Origin: Cephalotus follicularis
Lineage: Eukaryota; Streptophyta; Magnoliopsida; Oxalidales; Cephalotaceae
DNA: 64,000 nucleotides
NCBI GenBank assembly: GCA_001972305.1
Contig: BDDD01002394.1
Span: forward strand, 84,644-148,643
Direction of reading: 5' to 3'
The notes below the pieces were generated by a model. That model did not search any database and was not told the origin of the DNA. It worked only from the letters and a program-made list of their open reading frames with translations. A program made the position numbers and the translations under genes. Shown here piece by piece: positions 1 through 11,138 of this stretch (positions are counted from its first letter, which is position 1; the number at the start of each line of letters is the position of its first letter).

Positions 1-1250
1 CAGTTATAATCATTAAAGAACTCCACGCATCGTCTCTGTCTCATGTTGAGCTCCTTCTAGGAAAACAAATACCTTAAACTTTTATGGTCAGTGAAGATCT
101 CAAATTGAGCACCATAGAGATAGTGTCTCCATTTCTGCAAAGCGAATACAATGGCTGCCAACTCAAGATCATGTACGGGGTAATTTTCTTCGTACGGCTT
201 TATCTTTCTTGATGCATATGCAATCACCCTACCATGTTGCATAAGGACGCATCCCAATCCCTTCCCAAAAGCATCAGTATACACGGTAAAACCCTCATTA
301 CCCTCCGGTAATGCCAACACTAGAGCAGAAATTAACCGACTCTTCAACTTTTAGAAACTTGCCTCACAAGATTCATCCCACACAAAACTTGACTTCTTCT
401 GAGTCAACCGTGTCAATGGTGTAGCAAGCTTTGAAAACCCTTTGATAAACCTTCGGTAGTAGCCAGACAATCCCAAGAAACTTCGAACCTCAATAACGCT
501 CCTCGATTGGGGCCAATCAACAATACTCTCTATGTTCGACGGATCCACCGACAATCCTTCACTCGACACAATGTGACCTAGGAAAGTCACATGGTCCAGC
601 CAAAACTCGCACTTGCTGAATTTGGCGAATAGTTGTTCCTTCCGTAATGTCTGCAATACAATTCTCAAATGTTGCATGTGTTCCTCAATGCTCCTCGAAT
701 AGATCAGGATGTCGTCTAAGAATATAACGACAAACTGGTCAAGATAGGGCTGGAACACTCTGCTTATCAAACACATAAAGGTGCAGGAGCATTTGTCAAA
801 CCAAACGGCAATATCAGAAATTCGTAATGCCCATATCTGGTTTGAAATGCGGTCTTCTCCACATAATAACCTGTTCTCAGGTCAAGTTTGGAGAACACAG
901 TCGAGCCTTGCAATTGGTCGAACAACTCCTCGATATGTGATAGAGGATACTTGTTCTTCACAGTTACCTGATTTAACAGCCTGTAATCGATGCATAGCCA
1001 CATCGATCCATCCTTCTTTTTCACAAACAGAACCGGTGCTCCCCACAGTAACACACTCGGTCTGATGAATCCCTTATCTAGGTAATCCTGCAATTGAGTC
1101 TTCAACTCCTTCGATTCGGCAAGAGTCATTCAGTACAGAGCTTTTGATATAGGAGCAGTCCCAGGTTTTAGTTCAATACTACATCTCTTTCCGGTGGCAA
1201 TGAAATAAGATCATCCAGAAACAAATCAGAAAAATCACAGACAACAGGAA
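1..1250 (-). pseudogene. Element A pol: reverse transcriptase and RNase H (broken)
   Basis: The minus strand encodes, from right to left, the reverse transcriptase fingers and palm and then RNase H. Recognisable signatures are LDLRTGY and LPFGLTNAP (about 1129-770), [13 protein letters not shown] containing the catalytic DD pair (about 730-690), FLGHIVS and [12 protein letters not shown] (about 590-430), and the RNase H stretch [16 protein letters not shown] with [11 protein letters not shown] (about 300-60). These are typical of plant Tekay/Del chromoviruses. The reading is broken in a few places and runs off the left edge, so it is a fossil. Confidence 0.85.
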
Positions 1251-1314
1251 CTTGCTCAATACTTGGCGTACCTTTCGTATGATCAATCACATAAGCCAAA
1301 TAGCCTTCACATCC

Positions 1315-1737
1315 TTACTTGAGATACTTCTGTGCTCGAGTATACGAAATGATCAGAGCAGAAACATTCTTCTCTCCGATAAACTTGCACTCAGTCCCAT
1401 CTTGAAGATAAAAGGTCATCATCTTGTTATAGCAATCAACACAAGCATGATGAGCATACAGCCAGTCCATCCCCAAGATTACATCGAAATCCCGGATAGG
1501 AAACACTATCAGGTCAGCAGATAACTGAATCCCACCTACCGTGATTTCACAATTTTTCATTATAGTGTCAGACAGAAGACAAATACCAGCTGGAGTACTC
1601 ACCTCCAATGCATAAGGTAAACTAGAAGTCACACCATGCAAGTTGCAAGCAAAATCAGATGCAATGAATGAATGTGTCGCACCAGGATCAATCAACACAT
1701 GAGCTAGTATGCCAGATATAAAAATGGTACCTCCCAC
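1315..1737 (-). pseudogene. Element A aspartic protease region (copy 1)
   Basis: An open minus-strand frame contains the retropepsin signature LIDPGATHSFIA followed by FDVILGMDWL, which is the plant gypsy protease arrangement (active-site D-[ST]-G-like triplet, here DPG). It lies between the gag zinc knuckle and reverse transcriptase as expected for gag-protease-RT order. The first active-site triplet reads DPG rather than DTG or DSG, a variant common in plant Ty3/gypsy proteases. Part of this region is inside the tandem duplication. Confidence 0.8.
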
Positions 1738-1749
1738 AATAGTAGTAGA

Positions 1750-2193
1750 TTATGGCACATCATCTCTAGATAAGGTGTAGGCCGTACCTTTCACAATACC
1801 TTTCCCGGTATCCTTCCACAGTTGAGCAGCCGCAACACTACCACTAGCACCAGCACTTCCCTGTTGGACGAGTGCTTGATCCCTCATCATTGGACAACCA
1901 TTCAGCATATGTACCTGTGATCCACATCTCAAGCATTTCCCCATCTTTTTCCAGCACTCAGTCTCATCATGGTTCTGGCGACCACAAAAAGTATATCCAC
2001 CCGAGTTCTGTTGGCTGCTTCGATTAGGAATCCTTGATCGTGAATTGCGTCGAGAACCTCCTTGACCCCGGTTAATGGACTTCGACGATTTAGCAGGATT
2101 ATTACTTCCCTGCCCCTGTGATTGTGCAAGCCTCGATTGATTAGTACGAGAGCGCTCCACTATTCTTTCATTAGCGTCAGCCTCCAGAATCAT
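1750..2193 (-). pseudogene. Element A gag C-terminal part with zinc knuckles (copy 1)
   Basis: The basic, Ser/Gln/Arg-rich frame ends in a CCHC-type nucleocapsid region: a CGRQNHDETEC segment and then CLRCGSQVHMLNGCP. This is the RNA-binding end of a plant gypsy Gag. It is nearly identical to the copy at 3236-3925 because both lie in the 1732-bp tandem repeat. Confidence 0.8.
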
Positions 2194-2226
2194 TGCCCTC
2201 TCAGCAATATCTACAAAAGAAGTTAT

Positions 2227-2955
2227 CTACAACAATAACAATTTAGATCTAATGTCAGGTCGAAGGCCCTTCAGGAACCTTCTAATCTTCCTCGATTCAC
2301 CCTCCACAAGATAAGGTGTATGCCTTGCCAGCTCCACAAACCTAGTCTGGTACTGAGCTACCGTCATATCCCCTTGACGTAACTCCATTAGCTCGGTCTC
2401 CCTCAGGTCACGTTCCATCTCTGGAACATAAGCTGCAAGGAACTCAGACTGAAATCTATCCCAAGTCCTATCAAGTCCTCGAGATTCCCATTTCGCTTCA
2501 GTCATCTCCCACCAATAGGTAGCCTCGCCCCATAAGCGGTATATAACAAAGTTGAGTTTTTGTTCATCAGTACACTCCAAGGTAGCAAATATTTTCTCCA
2601 GATCTCTCATCCACTGCTCGGCCACCATAGCATTCAGCTCACCATTGAATGTCGGAGGATTCTGTCTCATGAACCATTCCAACTCTCTGCCAAATCCACC
2701 AGTATGACAAACTTCAAGAGCATGCTGATAGGCCCGGTTAGCCTCATACATCTGTCGTATCTGCTCCATGTTCACCGCATTGGCTTGCATCTGCTGCTGG
2801 AAGAGGTCAGCCATACGGTCAAAATTACTCCTCTCTTCTTGCACTGGAGGAATATTTACTCCTTCATTCATTGGCGGATCATTTCCATGCACTGGCGGAG
2901 CATTGATTCCTTCGTACGCTCTACACCTTCCCCTTCTACCTCTTCGTAGGTCCAT
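2227..2955 (-). CDS. Element A gag capsid region (copy 1)
   Basis: A 242-residue open frame starts MDLRRGRRGRC and carries the Retrotrans_gag core: NPPTFNG, AEQWMRDLEKIF, EATYWWEM, TWDRFQSEF, and VAQYQTRFVELARHTPYL near the end. The start codon sits about 100 bases downstream (on the minus strand) of the initiator-tRNA primer site, as expected for a Tekay-like leader. The predicted protein is identical to the one at 3959-4687. Confidence 0.85.
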   Translation of the reverse strand: MDLRRGRRGRCRAYEGINAPPVHGNDPPMNEGVNIPPVQEERSNFDRMADLFQQQMQANAVNMEQIRQMYEANRAYQHALEVCHTGGFGRELEWFMRQNPPTFNGELNAMVAEQWMRDLEKIFATLECTDEQKLNFVIYRLWGEATYWWEMTEAKWESRGLDRTWDRFQSEFLAAYVPEMERDLRETELMELRQGDMTVAQYQTRFVELARHTPYLVEGESRKIRRFLKGLRPDIRSKLLLL

Positions 2956-3046
2956 TCAGTTTCCTATATGGAATGACATAATCATTAGGAAACAATTCAC
3001 TTAATTACGGAGAAACTTATCCCAGCGATAGCTTATTTAAAAATAA

Positions 3047-3058
3047 GCTCTGATACCA
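3047..3058 (-). other. Primer binding site (copy 1)
   Basis: The minus strand reads TGGTATCAGAGC, matching the 3' end of plant initiator Met-tRNA. It follows an LTR end GGGGTGTGACA with a 3-base spacer. This copy is internal, created by the tandem duplication. Confidence 0.9.
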
Positions 3059-3235
3059 TGATGTCACACCCCGCTTTCCGTTAAGACATGCATATATGGT
3101 GATATCAGAATATTAATAATCCAGCATTCAACATTACTCAACATTCTTAAAAAAAAATAAGCGGAAGCATTCCATCGCCGGATTATAAAAATCCACACGC
3201 AGCCCATACTACGTGCTTATACAATACTAACAAAA

Positions 3236-3925
3236 TTATTCTTTTTCATATCGGACATGTAAAGATAACAACAACAACAGGGTATGATCGTTCAATTCAA
3301 TACAAAACATAGTGTTACCAGCTGGAGTACTCACCTCCAATGCATAAGGTAAACTAGAAGTCACACCATGCAAGTTGCAAGCAAAATCAGATGCAATGAA
3401 TGAATGTGTCGCACCAGGATCAATCAACACATGAGCTAGTATGCCAGATATAAAAATGGTACCTCCCACAATAGTAGTAGATTCTGGCACATCATCTCTA
3501 GATAAGGTGTAGGTCGTACCTTTCACAATACCTTTCCCGGTATCCTTCCACAGTTGAGCAGCCGCAACACTACCACTAGCACCAGCACTTCCCTGTTGGC
3601 CGCGTGCTTGATCCCTCATCATTGGACAACCATTCAGCATATGTACCTGTGATCCACATCTCAAGCATTTCCCCATCTTTTTCCAGCACTCAGTCTCATC
3701 ATGGTTCTGGCGACCACAAAAAGTATATCCACCCGAGTTCTGTTGGCTGCTTCGATTAGGATTCCTTGATCGTGAATTGCGTCGAGAACCTCCTTGACCC
3801 CGGTTAATGGACTTCGACGATTTAGCAGGATTATTACTTCCCTGCCCCTGTGATTGTGCAGGCCTCGATTGATTAGTACGAGAGCGCTCCACTATTCTTT
3901 CATTAGCGTCAGCCTCCAGAATCAT
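3236..3925 (-). pseudogene. Element A gag zinc-knuckle and partial protease (copy 2)
   Basis: This is the duplicated counterpart of 1584-2193. It contains the same Ser/Arg-rich linker, the CLRCGSQVHMLNGCP zinc knuckle and the protease signature LIDPGATHSFIA. The frame then enters LTR sequence at the duplication junction, so the protease is incomplete here. Confidence 0.8.
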
Positions 3926-3958
3926 TGCCCTCTCAGCAATATCTACAAAAGAAGTTAT

Positions 3959-4687
3959 CTACAACAATAACAATTTAGATCTAATGTCAGGTCGAAGGCC
4001 CTTCAGGAACCTTCTAATCTTCCTCGATTCACCCTCCACAAGATAAGGTGTATGCCTTGCCAGCTCCACAAACCTAGTCTGGTACTGAGCTACCGTCATA
4101 TCCCCTTGACGTAACTCCATTAGCTCGGTCTCCCTCAGGTCACGTTCCATCTCTGGAACATAAGCTGCAAGGAACTCAGACTGAAATCTATCCCAAGTCC
4201 TATCAAGTCCTCGAGATTCCCATTTCGCTTCAGTCATCTCCCACCAATAGGTAGCCTCGCCCCATAAGCGGTATATAACAAAGTTGAGTTTTTGTTCATC
4301 AGTACACTCCAAGGTAGCAAATATTTTCTCCAGATCTCTCATCCACTGCTCGGCCACCATAGCATTCAGCTCACCATTGAATGTCGGAGGATTCTGTCTC
4401 ATGAACCATTCCAACTCTCTGCCAAATCCACCAGTATGACAAACTTCAAGAGCATGCTGATAGGCCCGGTTAGCCTCATACATCTGTCGTATCTGCTCCA
4501 TGTTCACCGCATTGGCTTGCATCTGCTGCTGGAAGAGGTCAGCCATACGGTCAAAATTACTCCTCTCTTCTTGCACTGGAGGAATATTTACTCCTTCATT
4601 CATTGGCGGATCATTTCCATGCACTGGCGGAGCATTGATTCCTTCGTACGCTCTACACCTTCCCCTTCTACCTCTTCGTAGGTCCAT
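3959..4687 (-). CDS. Element A gag capsid region (copy 2)
   Basis: This 242-residue frame has the same translation as the one at 2227-2955, with Retrotrans_gag motifs such as EATYWWEM. Of the two tandem copies this one directly follows the full-length LTR and primer site at 4779-4790, so it occupies the original gag position. Confidence 0.85.
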   Translation of the reverse strand: MDLRRGRRGRCRAYEGINAPPVHGNDPPMNEGVNIPPVQEERSNFDRMADLFQQQMQANAVNMEQIRQMYEANRAYQHALEVCHTGGFGRELEWFMRQNPPTFNGELNAMVAEQWMRDLEKIFATLECTDEQKLNFVIYRLWGEATYWWEMTEAKWESRGLDRTWDRFQSEFLAAYVPEMERDLRETELMELRQGDMTVAQYQTRFVELARHTPYLVEGESRKIRRFLKGLRPDIRSKLLLL

Positions 4688-4778
4688 TCAGTTTCCTATA
4701 TGGAATGACATAATCATTAGGAAACAATTCACTTAATTACGGAGAAACTTATCCCAGCGATAGCTTATTTAAAAATAA

Positions 4779-4790
4779 GCTCTGATACCA
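4779..4790 (-). other. Primer binding site (copy 2, next to the full LTR)
   Basis: Minus-strand TGGTATCAGAGC lies three bases from the LTR end at 4794. It is the same initiator Met-tRNA site as at 3047-3058. Confidence 0.92.
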
Positions 4791-6589
4791 TGATGTCACA
4801 CCCCGCTTTCCGTTAAGACATGCATATATGGTGATATCAGAATATTAATAATCCAGCATTCAACATTACTCAACATTCTTAAAAAAAAATAAGCGGAAGC
4901 ATTCCATCGCCGGATTATAAAAATCCACACGCAGCCCATACTACGTGCTTATACAATACTAACAAAATTATTCTTTTTCATATCGGACATGTAAAGATAA
5001 CAACAACAACAGGGTATGATCGTTCAATTCAATACAAAACATAGTGAATAACAACCTTAACAAAATAGAAGCTCTCCAATAAAGCTTCAGCAGCACTTTC
5101 CCGAACGCCTTCACTTAATCTGAAATTGTATGTGTAAAGTCCCGTGTATATATATAAGTATAAAAAAAAAGAAAAAGAAAAGCGCTCGGCGCCATTTAGA
5201 GGTGTCAGGCGCTTCACAATAGAAAGAGGGAGAGATGAGAGAACGGGAGAGAGAACCAAAGAGAGAGCGGCATAGAGAGGCGTTGGGCGTGCCGGAGAAG
5301 ACGACGCCGGGAAGGACAGAGCCTCCACCACCGATGGTAACCTCCCTTCCCTCTTCTTCTCTTTTCTTTCCTTTTCTCCCCGTCACTGTCGCCATCACTG
5401 CCGTGCGTTCCACCACCGGATAGCGTCGCGGGTGGGTCAGGTCTTCAACTAGAAGGCCGGCTACACCTATTTTAGTGAATGATTTGGCGCCATTCGGCCA
5501 GAAACGGCCGGATTCCTACTGACGAGTTGACTAAGTGAAGTCAACTCACTGTCGCCTTTGACCGCGCGTTTGGCGCCGAGTCTCGGGGAGTTAAGGGCAT
5601 GGATGTGTTGATATGATGATTGTGATGCGTTTTATGGTGGTAGACGGAGTTGTGGACGACCGGCGAGTCAACTCATTGAGTTGAACTCACTGGCCGGCCG
5701 TGACAAAGCGTTTCACGGCAAGTCACGGTGAGTCTCTGGAAGTGACGCGTAGAATTGATGATTGTGAGGCTATTTTGGGTGGTGACCAAAGTTGTGGTTG
5801 ACCGACGAGTTGACTTAGTGAGTTGACTCACTGTCGGCTGTGACTGTGCGATTCACGGCGAGTCACGGCTACCGGTGCATAGATTGGCCAATTTGGAGCC
5901 TTTTTATGGCGTGGTCAGAGTTTCGATGTGTTGGTCAGAAATTGGTCGGAACTCCGGTGACGACAATGTGTAATTGGTACATTTGTGTAAGTCGTAACAG
6001 AATGTGTGATGGTTATTGCAGTGATACGAGGAGAGAAAGAGAACTCCGTTGACAAACGATGGAGCTGTGCTCGTGACAGCGAGTGAAACTTAGAGGAGGT
6101 GGCAGTTCGTGGATTCTGCTGCAAGTCCTCCCGACTCGCAAGCTCAACCGTTAACAGGTAGGTATACATATGTTCCGATGGTACGTGCTCAGATGGTTGT
6201 TGCCTTGATCCCATTCGTATACGCCGGGATGGGACGGTGGTATACGAATGGTAGATCATTATAGTAGGTTTCACGATTTTACTTGCATTCATGCATTCTA
6301 AATGGTTATATGGATTTATATGTGTAGGTATTGTAATTATATGAATGCATGATTGTACATATATATATATATANTGATTTATGACTACGAAATTGATCTT
6401 ATATGATTTGACGGATGTGGATCCATGAGATCCTTTACAAACTGGTCCCTATCATTTAAAAGCATACATGATTTTGGGTCACAACTACGAAATGGATTAT
6501 TGATTGTATTGTATGAGACCTAAATGAGATAACCCATTCATGATCCTCACCTCCGTCATGAAGGTCATGAATGCTAGACCACATTATTT

Positions 6590-6785
6590 AGTACCAAACA
6601 CACTACGTGGACCCCACTCGTTGGGTGGCCCCAAACATACTACGTGGGACCCAATCGTTGGGCGGCCCCAAACACACTACGTGGACCCCACTCATTGGGC
6701 GGCCCCAAACACACTACGTGGACCCCACTCGTTGGGCAGCCCCAAATACATTACGTGGACCCCACTCTTTGGGAGGCCCCCAAAT
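6590..6785 (+). repeat. 37-bp minisatellite, five units, inside LTR1
   Basis: The core TACGTGG recurs at 6604, 6641, 6678, 6715 and 6752, exactly 37 bp apart. Each unit contains CCCCACTCGTTGGG-like and GGCCCCAAACACACTACG-like segments with a few substitutions. Confidence 0.92.
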
Positions 6786-7591
6786 ACACTACAATATGAA
6801 CGACGTGGTCAGTGTTATCTCAACCTCACTCATCTACGTTGATGGTGGGATGGACCCTGTGGATTGATTGTTCTCATGGGTGATGATGAATTATTTTGTG
6901 GAGTGTCTGCAGGCCTATGGCCTTTGATGTAGTTAGGACTAGCTAAATATACCCTGCTTAGGGACGGCTGGTATATTGAAGTTGTCCACGATTTCCATTT
7001 ACACACATGACATCATATGGCATATTGATACGCATATATATACATATTGTTCACCACATGACTTATTATTACACTTGATGCATGCATAGCACCTTACACC
7101 TTGTGGCTTGCATGGCATATCTTTATATTGTTGCATGCATGGTATGTAGTATAGCCATTCTCCATACGGACAATATGGTTACGAATCGTGTCGCTATGGA
7201 ACGAGTACGATATGGTTGCGGATCATATCGTTATGGATCGTAGTGGTCCAGATTTTGATGGTGTATGGATATTGATGGTGGATGTAGCTAGAGAGACAAG
7301 TGTTAGAGAATATCCATCTTCTCTTCCCTGTTCTACTTATAGATGCTACTCTAATCTGCCAGTGGAATAAGGACTTCTGCCTAGGATGCAAAGAGCGCCT
7401 AGTCTGTTACCTCGGTAGGAAGGCTGAGAAAAGCTTATATATGTTTGGAAAGGATTTTGGAATGATATGGACGCTGAATGATGATGGCATTGTGTTGGAA
7501 TCGCATGGATATGGTTAGTGAATGGTACTTATGGAAAATGACATGTTCCTAAATGCTAGCTTTCATAGCCTGGTCTATATCGATAGTCTTG

Positions 7592-7665
7592 CACACATCT
7601 CTCATATTGTACACACATCTCTCATATTGTACACACATCTCTCGTATTGTACATACATCTCATAT
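7592..7665 (+). repeat. 20-bp tandem repeat inside LTR1
   Basis: The unit CACATCTCTCATATTGTACA is repeated nearly four times without spacers. Confidence 0.9.
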
Positions 7666-9340
7666 GGCATACTTATCTGTTGCACTCCTTTATGTACCTT
7701 GCACATGTGTATCCTACACAACCTTCGGGTTGCTGACCCATTGCATTGTATTGTAATATAATGGGTTAGGTTCAGGTCCAGGTGAAGCGTAGCAGTGACC
7801 AACCAAGTTAAATCACAGGGTAAGGATTTACCTCTCCTCTGACCTACTTTGTATAAATGTACTATTGTAAAAGGACAGATATTGAATATGGATGTGTTTA
7901 TAGTTATTGTATAAGAGACAAATGTAAAGATGAAATAGAGATATGTTTATGCTCAGCTATTGACCTGCCGGCTTGTGATAGCGCTTGTTTAATATATGTG
8001 TTGATATAAAGGACATGGAAGGGTCCATATATTGTGATATATTGCTGATTTCCTCCTACAGGAGTGTGGTTGTTGAAGGCTGAGCCCAAGATATAAACTG
8101 TGTTTTTCTTTACAAGGATTTTAGTCCGATAAACGAATACTTCATGCCGAAATTTTGGGAGATTTTAAGAGTTAGTTTTTATTTGGATTGATTATTCCGC
8201 TGCTGTTATAAATGACTCTTCCGATTGTATGACTTTGATTTAAAGTTTTATATGTATAGCACTTTGTGATATGATTGATAAATGATATGGAGTATGGTTT
8301 ATATTTGATTGAACGGACTGAATGAATGGTATCTCATGCGTCGGGTCGTGGGGGTTCGCCTTCGTGGTTCGGGGCGTGACAGTATGGGGGTTAGCCGTTT
8401 TCCTTACTTGGCTAAGTAGGAAATAATGCATGAGAAAGAATATATAAATATAACATGCATGTCAGTAATTTGAAATAACATATATATACGTATTCCAATA
8501 TATATAATCAATCATGCCAAGTGGACATAGACAATGCAATACAAGAATACCGCACAAGGGTAAAATCAATCAATACAGTGATTTAGGTGTCACATGTCGC
8601 TAACTACTAACACCAACTATGCACCACCTAACTATCACCCTACACTCCGAATATGATAGATCAGGTCAATTCTGCCGGTATTAGCGGGCAGGTAGCAATC
8701 AGGATCTGCATTGCAGATAAGTGTGGAGGAATATCTAGACAACTCCTGGCACATAGGACCACCCCGTAGCCAGTGATGTCTCCTATCACTCGAATAACGG
8801 CAATAACATAGACAAACAATTAAATCAATTCAATAGCAGTATTACATATATCTATAATATGCAATATAAAGTTGTTTTCATTTGAAACATTTAACAAATC
8901 AGTAACCATACCTCTCGTTGGAGGAAACGGTATTCAGTACAGTAGTTGTGCCTCTCATGGGAGGAAAATCAGTAAATCATTTAACAATAAGTTTTCATTT
9001 TGGAAACAATAAAGAAAACTCATTTTTGTGCTTAAAGCACTAGTTGGTTCAATCATTAAGTGTAACAATAGTATGATGAACACTTAATAGCTATACAGTA
9101 TGTACAACAGCGTCAAAAGAAACAGCACCGGAACAATCAATTCAAGGGTTCAACTAGATGTTAGCATACCCTAGTCATTCTTGCACAACTCTCACAATGA
9201 ATGCATAAGTTGTTTACTTTCTGTAATGTAACCACACAAGGCCGGGATTGACTATTACAATCATCCCATGTGAAGGCCAGGGTAATTACACACAACTTTA
9301 AAGTCTAACAGCAGCTAATTTTAGTAATATGTTACCCTTA

Positions 9341-9460
9341 ACAGTCGGATGTTCATAAGAATAGCCTGCTGTTTTCATTAGGCAGTCGACTGTTTGTCCT
9401 TAACAGTCAACTGTTTACATTGAGCAGTCTTCTGTTGGGATTAAACAGTCGACTGTTATT
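9341..9460. repeat. Phased palindrome cluster 1 (CAGTCGACTG, 21-bp step)
   Basis: The core CAGTC starts at 9342, 9383, 9404, 9425 and 9446. The spacing is 41, 21, 21 and 21 bp, with a degenerate copy filling the 41-bp gap. The best copies read AACAGTCGACTGTT, a perfect 14-bp palindrome. It lies in the LTR of element A, in the part expected to be transcribed. Confidence 0.85.
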
Positions 9461-10364
9461 GTCCAGAATCGCCAGGCAGTAGTTTCATAAACAGGGTATA
9501 CATGCTCACAATCAAATTCAACCACAATAACAGCATGCAATCATACAGAAATCAACCAGACATGCTATACATTTCATATCTTCTAAAGCATGTCAAAACC
9601 CCTACCTCAATCGCTATCCCGAAATCAAATTGAGTTGATTTCACTCTTGTGTTCAAAACTCTTTACACCAACTCAAACTCTAATTTCCAACAATTTAATC
9701 TTCTTGCATGTAAACAGTAGGTGTAACATTAAAATCAGTATGTTTATGTGGTGTTTAATCGTGACAACAACAAGAGAGGTCGAATCAGTAGCTTACCAAT
9801 AAAATTCTAAGCTCTAACTCACTTTGAACACTTCAACCTCAACATGCAAAGTTCAAGAAATCTAATCCAAGAGCTGTATGTTAACAGCAATTACATGCAT
9901 GCATTTATACATACCTAGAACTTGTATATCCATACACCAGTAACATAAGTCGAGCTAGAATCTTACTAGTTGATTTGAGCTCCAAGTTCCACTTTGAAAC
10001 TCTCTGCCTCAACTTGCACAGCTACTGCCCAATATGTTTCCTTCTCTCTCAAGTGTTTCCAACACTCCTTTCCATCCCTCAGTAGCAGATATAGAGGTTT
10101 TAAAACCTTAGAACTCGTCAGATTCCATTAATTCAGCCTTCTCCCTTCTCTCTCTCTCTCCCACATGCACATTTCCTTCTCATTTCTTTTCACACTTCTG
10201 TTTTGCAGGTTGCAGGTCTGCAAGTCTGCAGGAGGAATAGAGAACATGCAAGGCATCACCCTTGCATGTCGTTACAGCTGGTGGCATGCGCTCAACACCT
10301 GTCCATTGCATGCTGCGCCTTTGCTCTGTCTCGCGCCATGCACAGACACTTGTCCTGTGCCTTA

Positions 10365-10497
10365 CCAGTCGACTGTATTTACTTGGCAGTCGACTATCCA
10401 CTCCACGAATCAACCAGTCAACTGTTCCCCTGTGACAGTCAGCTATTCTTCCATAAACCAGGCAGTCGACTGTTACCCTGTGACAGTCGGCTGTTTG
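10365..10497. repeat. Phased palindrome cluster 2 (CAGTCGACTG, 21/27-28-bp steps)
   Basis: CAGTC starts at 10366, 10387, 10415, 10436, 10463 and 10484, giving spacings of 21, 28, 21, 27 and 21 bp, so the copies come in pairs. The cluster lies 150-280 bp inside the LTR start on the minus strand, in the U3 (promoter) part. Confidence 0.85.
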
Positions 10498-10644
10498 AGG
10501 CTGGTTTTAGTTACATAAGCTTATTCCCACAGTTAAAACCATAATCACAATTCATATAACCATTGGACATTAAAATTCAAGGTAAATACATATTTTATTC
10601 ATCAAGAGTACAATATACACGAATTGCAATTTGCGGTTATTACA

Positions 10645-11138
10645 TGTTATAGTTTACAATACCTATTACACTTTATCAAAACTGTTGTGTTTTTTTAATT
10701 ATAAACACTTTTAGTTTAATGTTATATTTATGGTTATATTTTATCGTAATAATTGACTTTTACTAATTAGTTATATTGTTTACAAATTTTTGTTGATATT
10801 TATTTATAAATTACAAATTTTATTGATTTTGCTGCATTTTTACATTAACACGTTATGGTTTGGGTCACGTGTTGTAATTATATCCACATATTTAAAAAAA
10901 GAGAGAGAACAAAATCCACTGTAGAAGCTACCTAAAATATAAACTTATGTAAGAAAAACAAAAATGAACAACTTATCACCTAACTGCCGTGAAAGGTTCT
11001 CAATCGAGTCTTATAAAATTTTATTTGTGATTAATTCTATAATTTAAAATTATTCCAATTATTTGGTTGCAATGACATTTAGCTTTTGAAAAATATCTCA
11101 AGAAGAACAATGCTTACAAGCACTCAGTGTAATATACT
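10645..11138. other. AT-rich spacer, no gene seen
   Basis: This stretch between element A and the Tat element has no coding signature. A short segment near 11068-11095 (GCAATGACATTTAGCTTTTGA) recurs with slight changes at about 19618-19640, on the other side of the Tat element. Confidence 0.6.

Larger units (their letters stand above)
1584..5046. repeat. Tandem duplication, two units of about 1732 bp
   Basis: Unit 1 is about 1584-3315 and unit 2 about 3316-5046. Each holds part of the protease region, the gag frames, the primer site and about 255 bp of the LTR end. The two units match almost base for base, with only about half a dozen differences seen. The join at 3315/3316 brings LTR sequence directly next to protease sequence. 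Confidence 0.92.
5133..8381 (+). mobile_element. Solo LTR (LTR1) of a Tekay-like family
   Basis: The 3249-bp unit starts TGTAAAGTCCCG and ends GGTTCGGGGCGTGACA. It is flanked by perfect 5-bp target duplications GTATG (5128-5132 and 8382-8386). A TATA-like run lies at about 5144-5156 and a purine-rich stretch follows, matching the layout of the solo LTR at 35442-37972. No primer site or polypurine tract adjoins it, so it is a solo LTR left by LTR-LTR recombination. Orientation is fixed by the shared GACCCATT hairpin and GACCTGCCGG block near its 3' end. One undetermined base (N) lies at 6374 in an (AT)n run. Confidence 0.88.
1..10644 (-). mobile_element. Ty3/gypsy retrotransposon, Tekay/Del-like (element A), 5' part only
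   Basis: Read on the minus strand the order is LTR (10644 down to 4794), primer site, gag, protease, reverse transcriptase, RNase H, then the left window edge; integrase and the 3' LTR lie outside. The RNase H and gag sequences resemble the Tekay/Del chromovirus clade, and the primer site matches plant initiator Met-tRNA. A segment of gag, primer site and LTR end is present twice in tandem. The LTR is split by a separate solo LTR at 5133-8381. The element is a fossil with several breaks in pol. Clade assignment is from recognition of motifs, not from an alignment. Confidence 0.85.
4794..10644 (-). repeat. 5' LTR of element A, split by a solo LTR
   Basis: On the minus strand the LTR begins TGTAATAACCGCAAATTGC (at 10644) and ends GCGGGGTGTGACA (at 4794). 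The start resembles the LTR start at 59885 (TGTAATAACCAGG). Removing the solo LTR and one target copy leaves about 2.6 kb, normal for Tekay-like LTRs. It holds two clusters of a CAGTCGACTG palindrome (9341-9460, 10365-10497) and a CTGCC/GGCAG hairpin (8672-8691). The 5' boundary is inferred from the LTR-type terminus because the 3' LTR is outside the window. Confidence 0.75.

Noticed and set aside
6540-6867. Two overlapping plus-strand frames of about 90-100 residues with Pro/Thr-rich repeats
   Set aside because: They are translations of the 37-bp minisatellite in solo LTR1.
10165-10518. 117-residue plus-strand frame with repeated QSTV-like phrases
   Set aside because: The peptide repeat is only the translation of the phased CAGTCGACTG array in an LTR; no family resemblance and no coding context.
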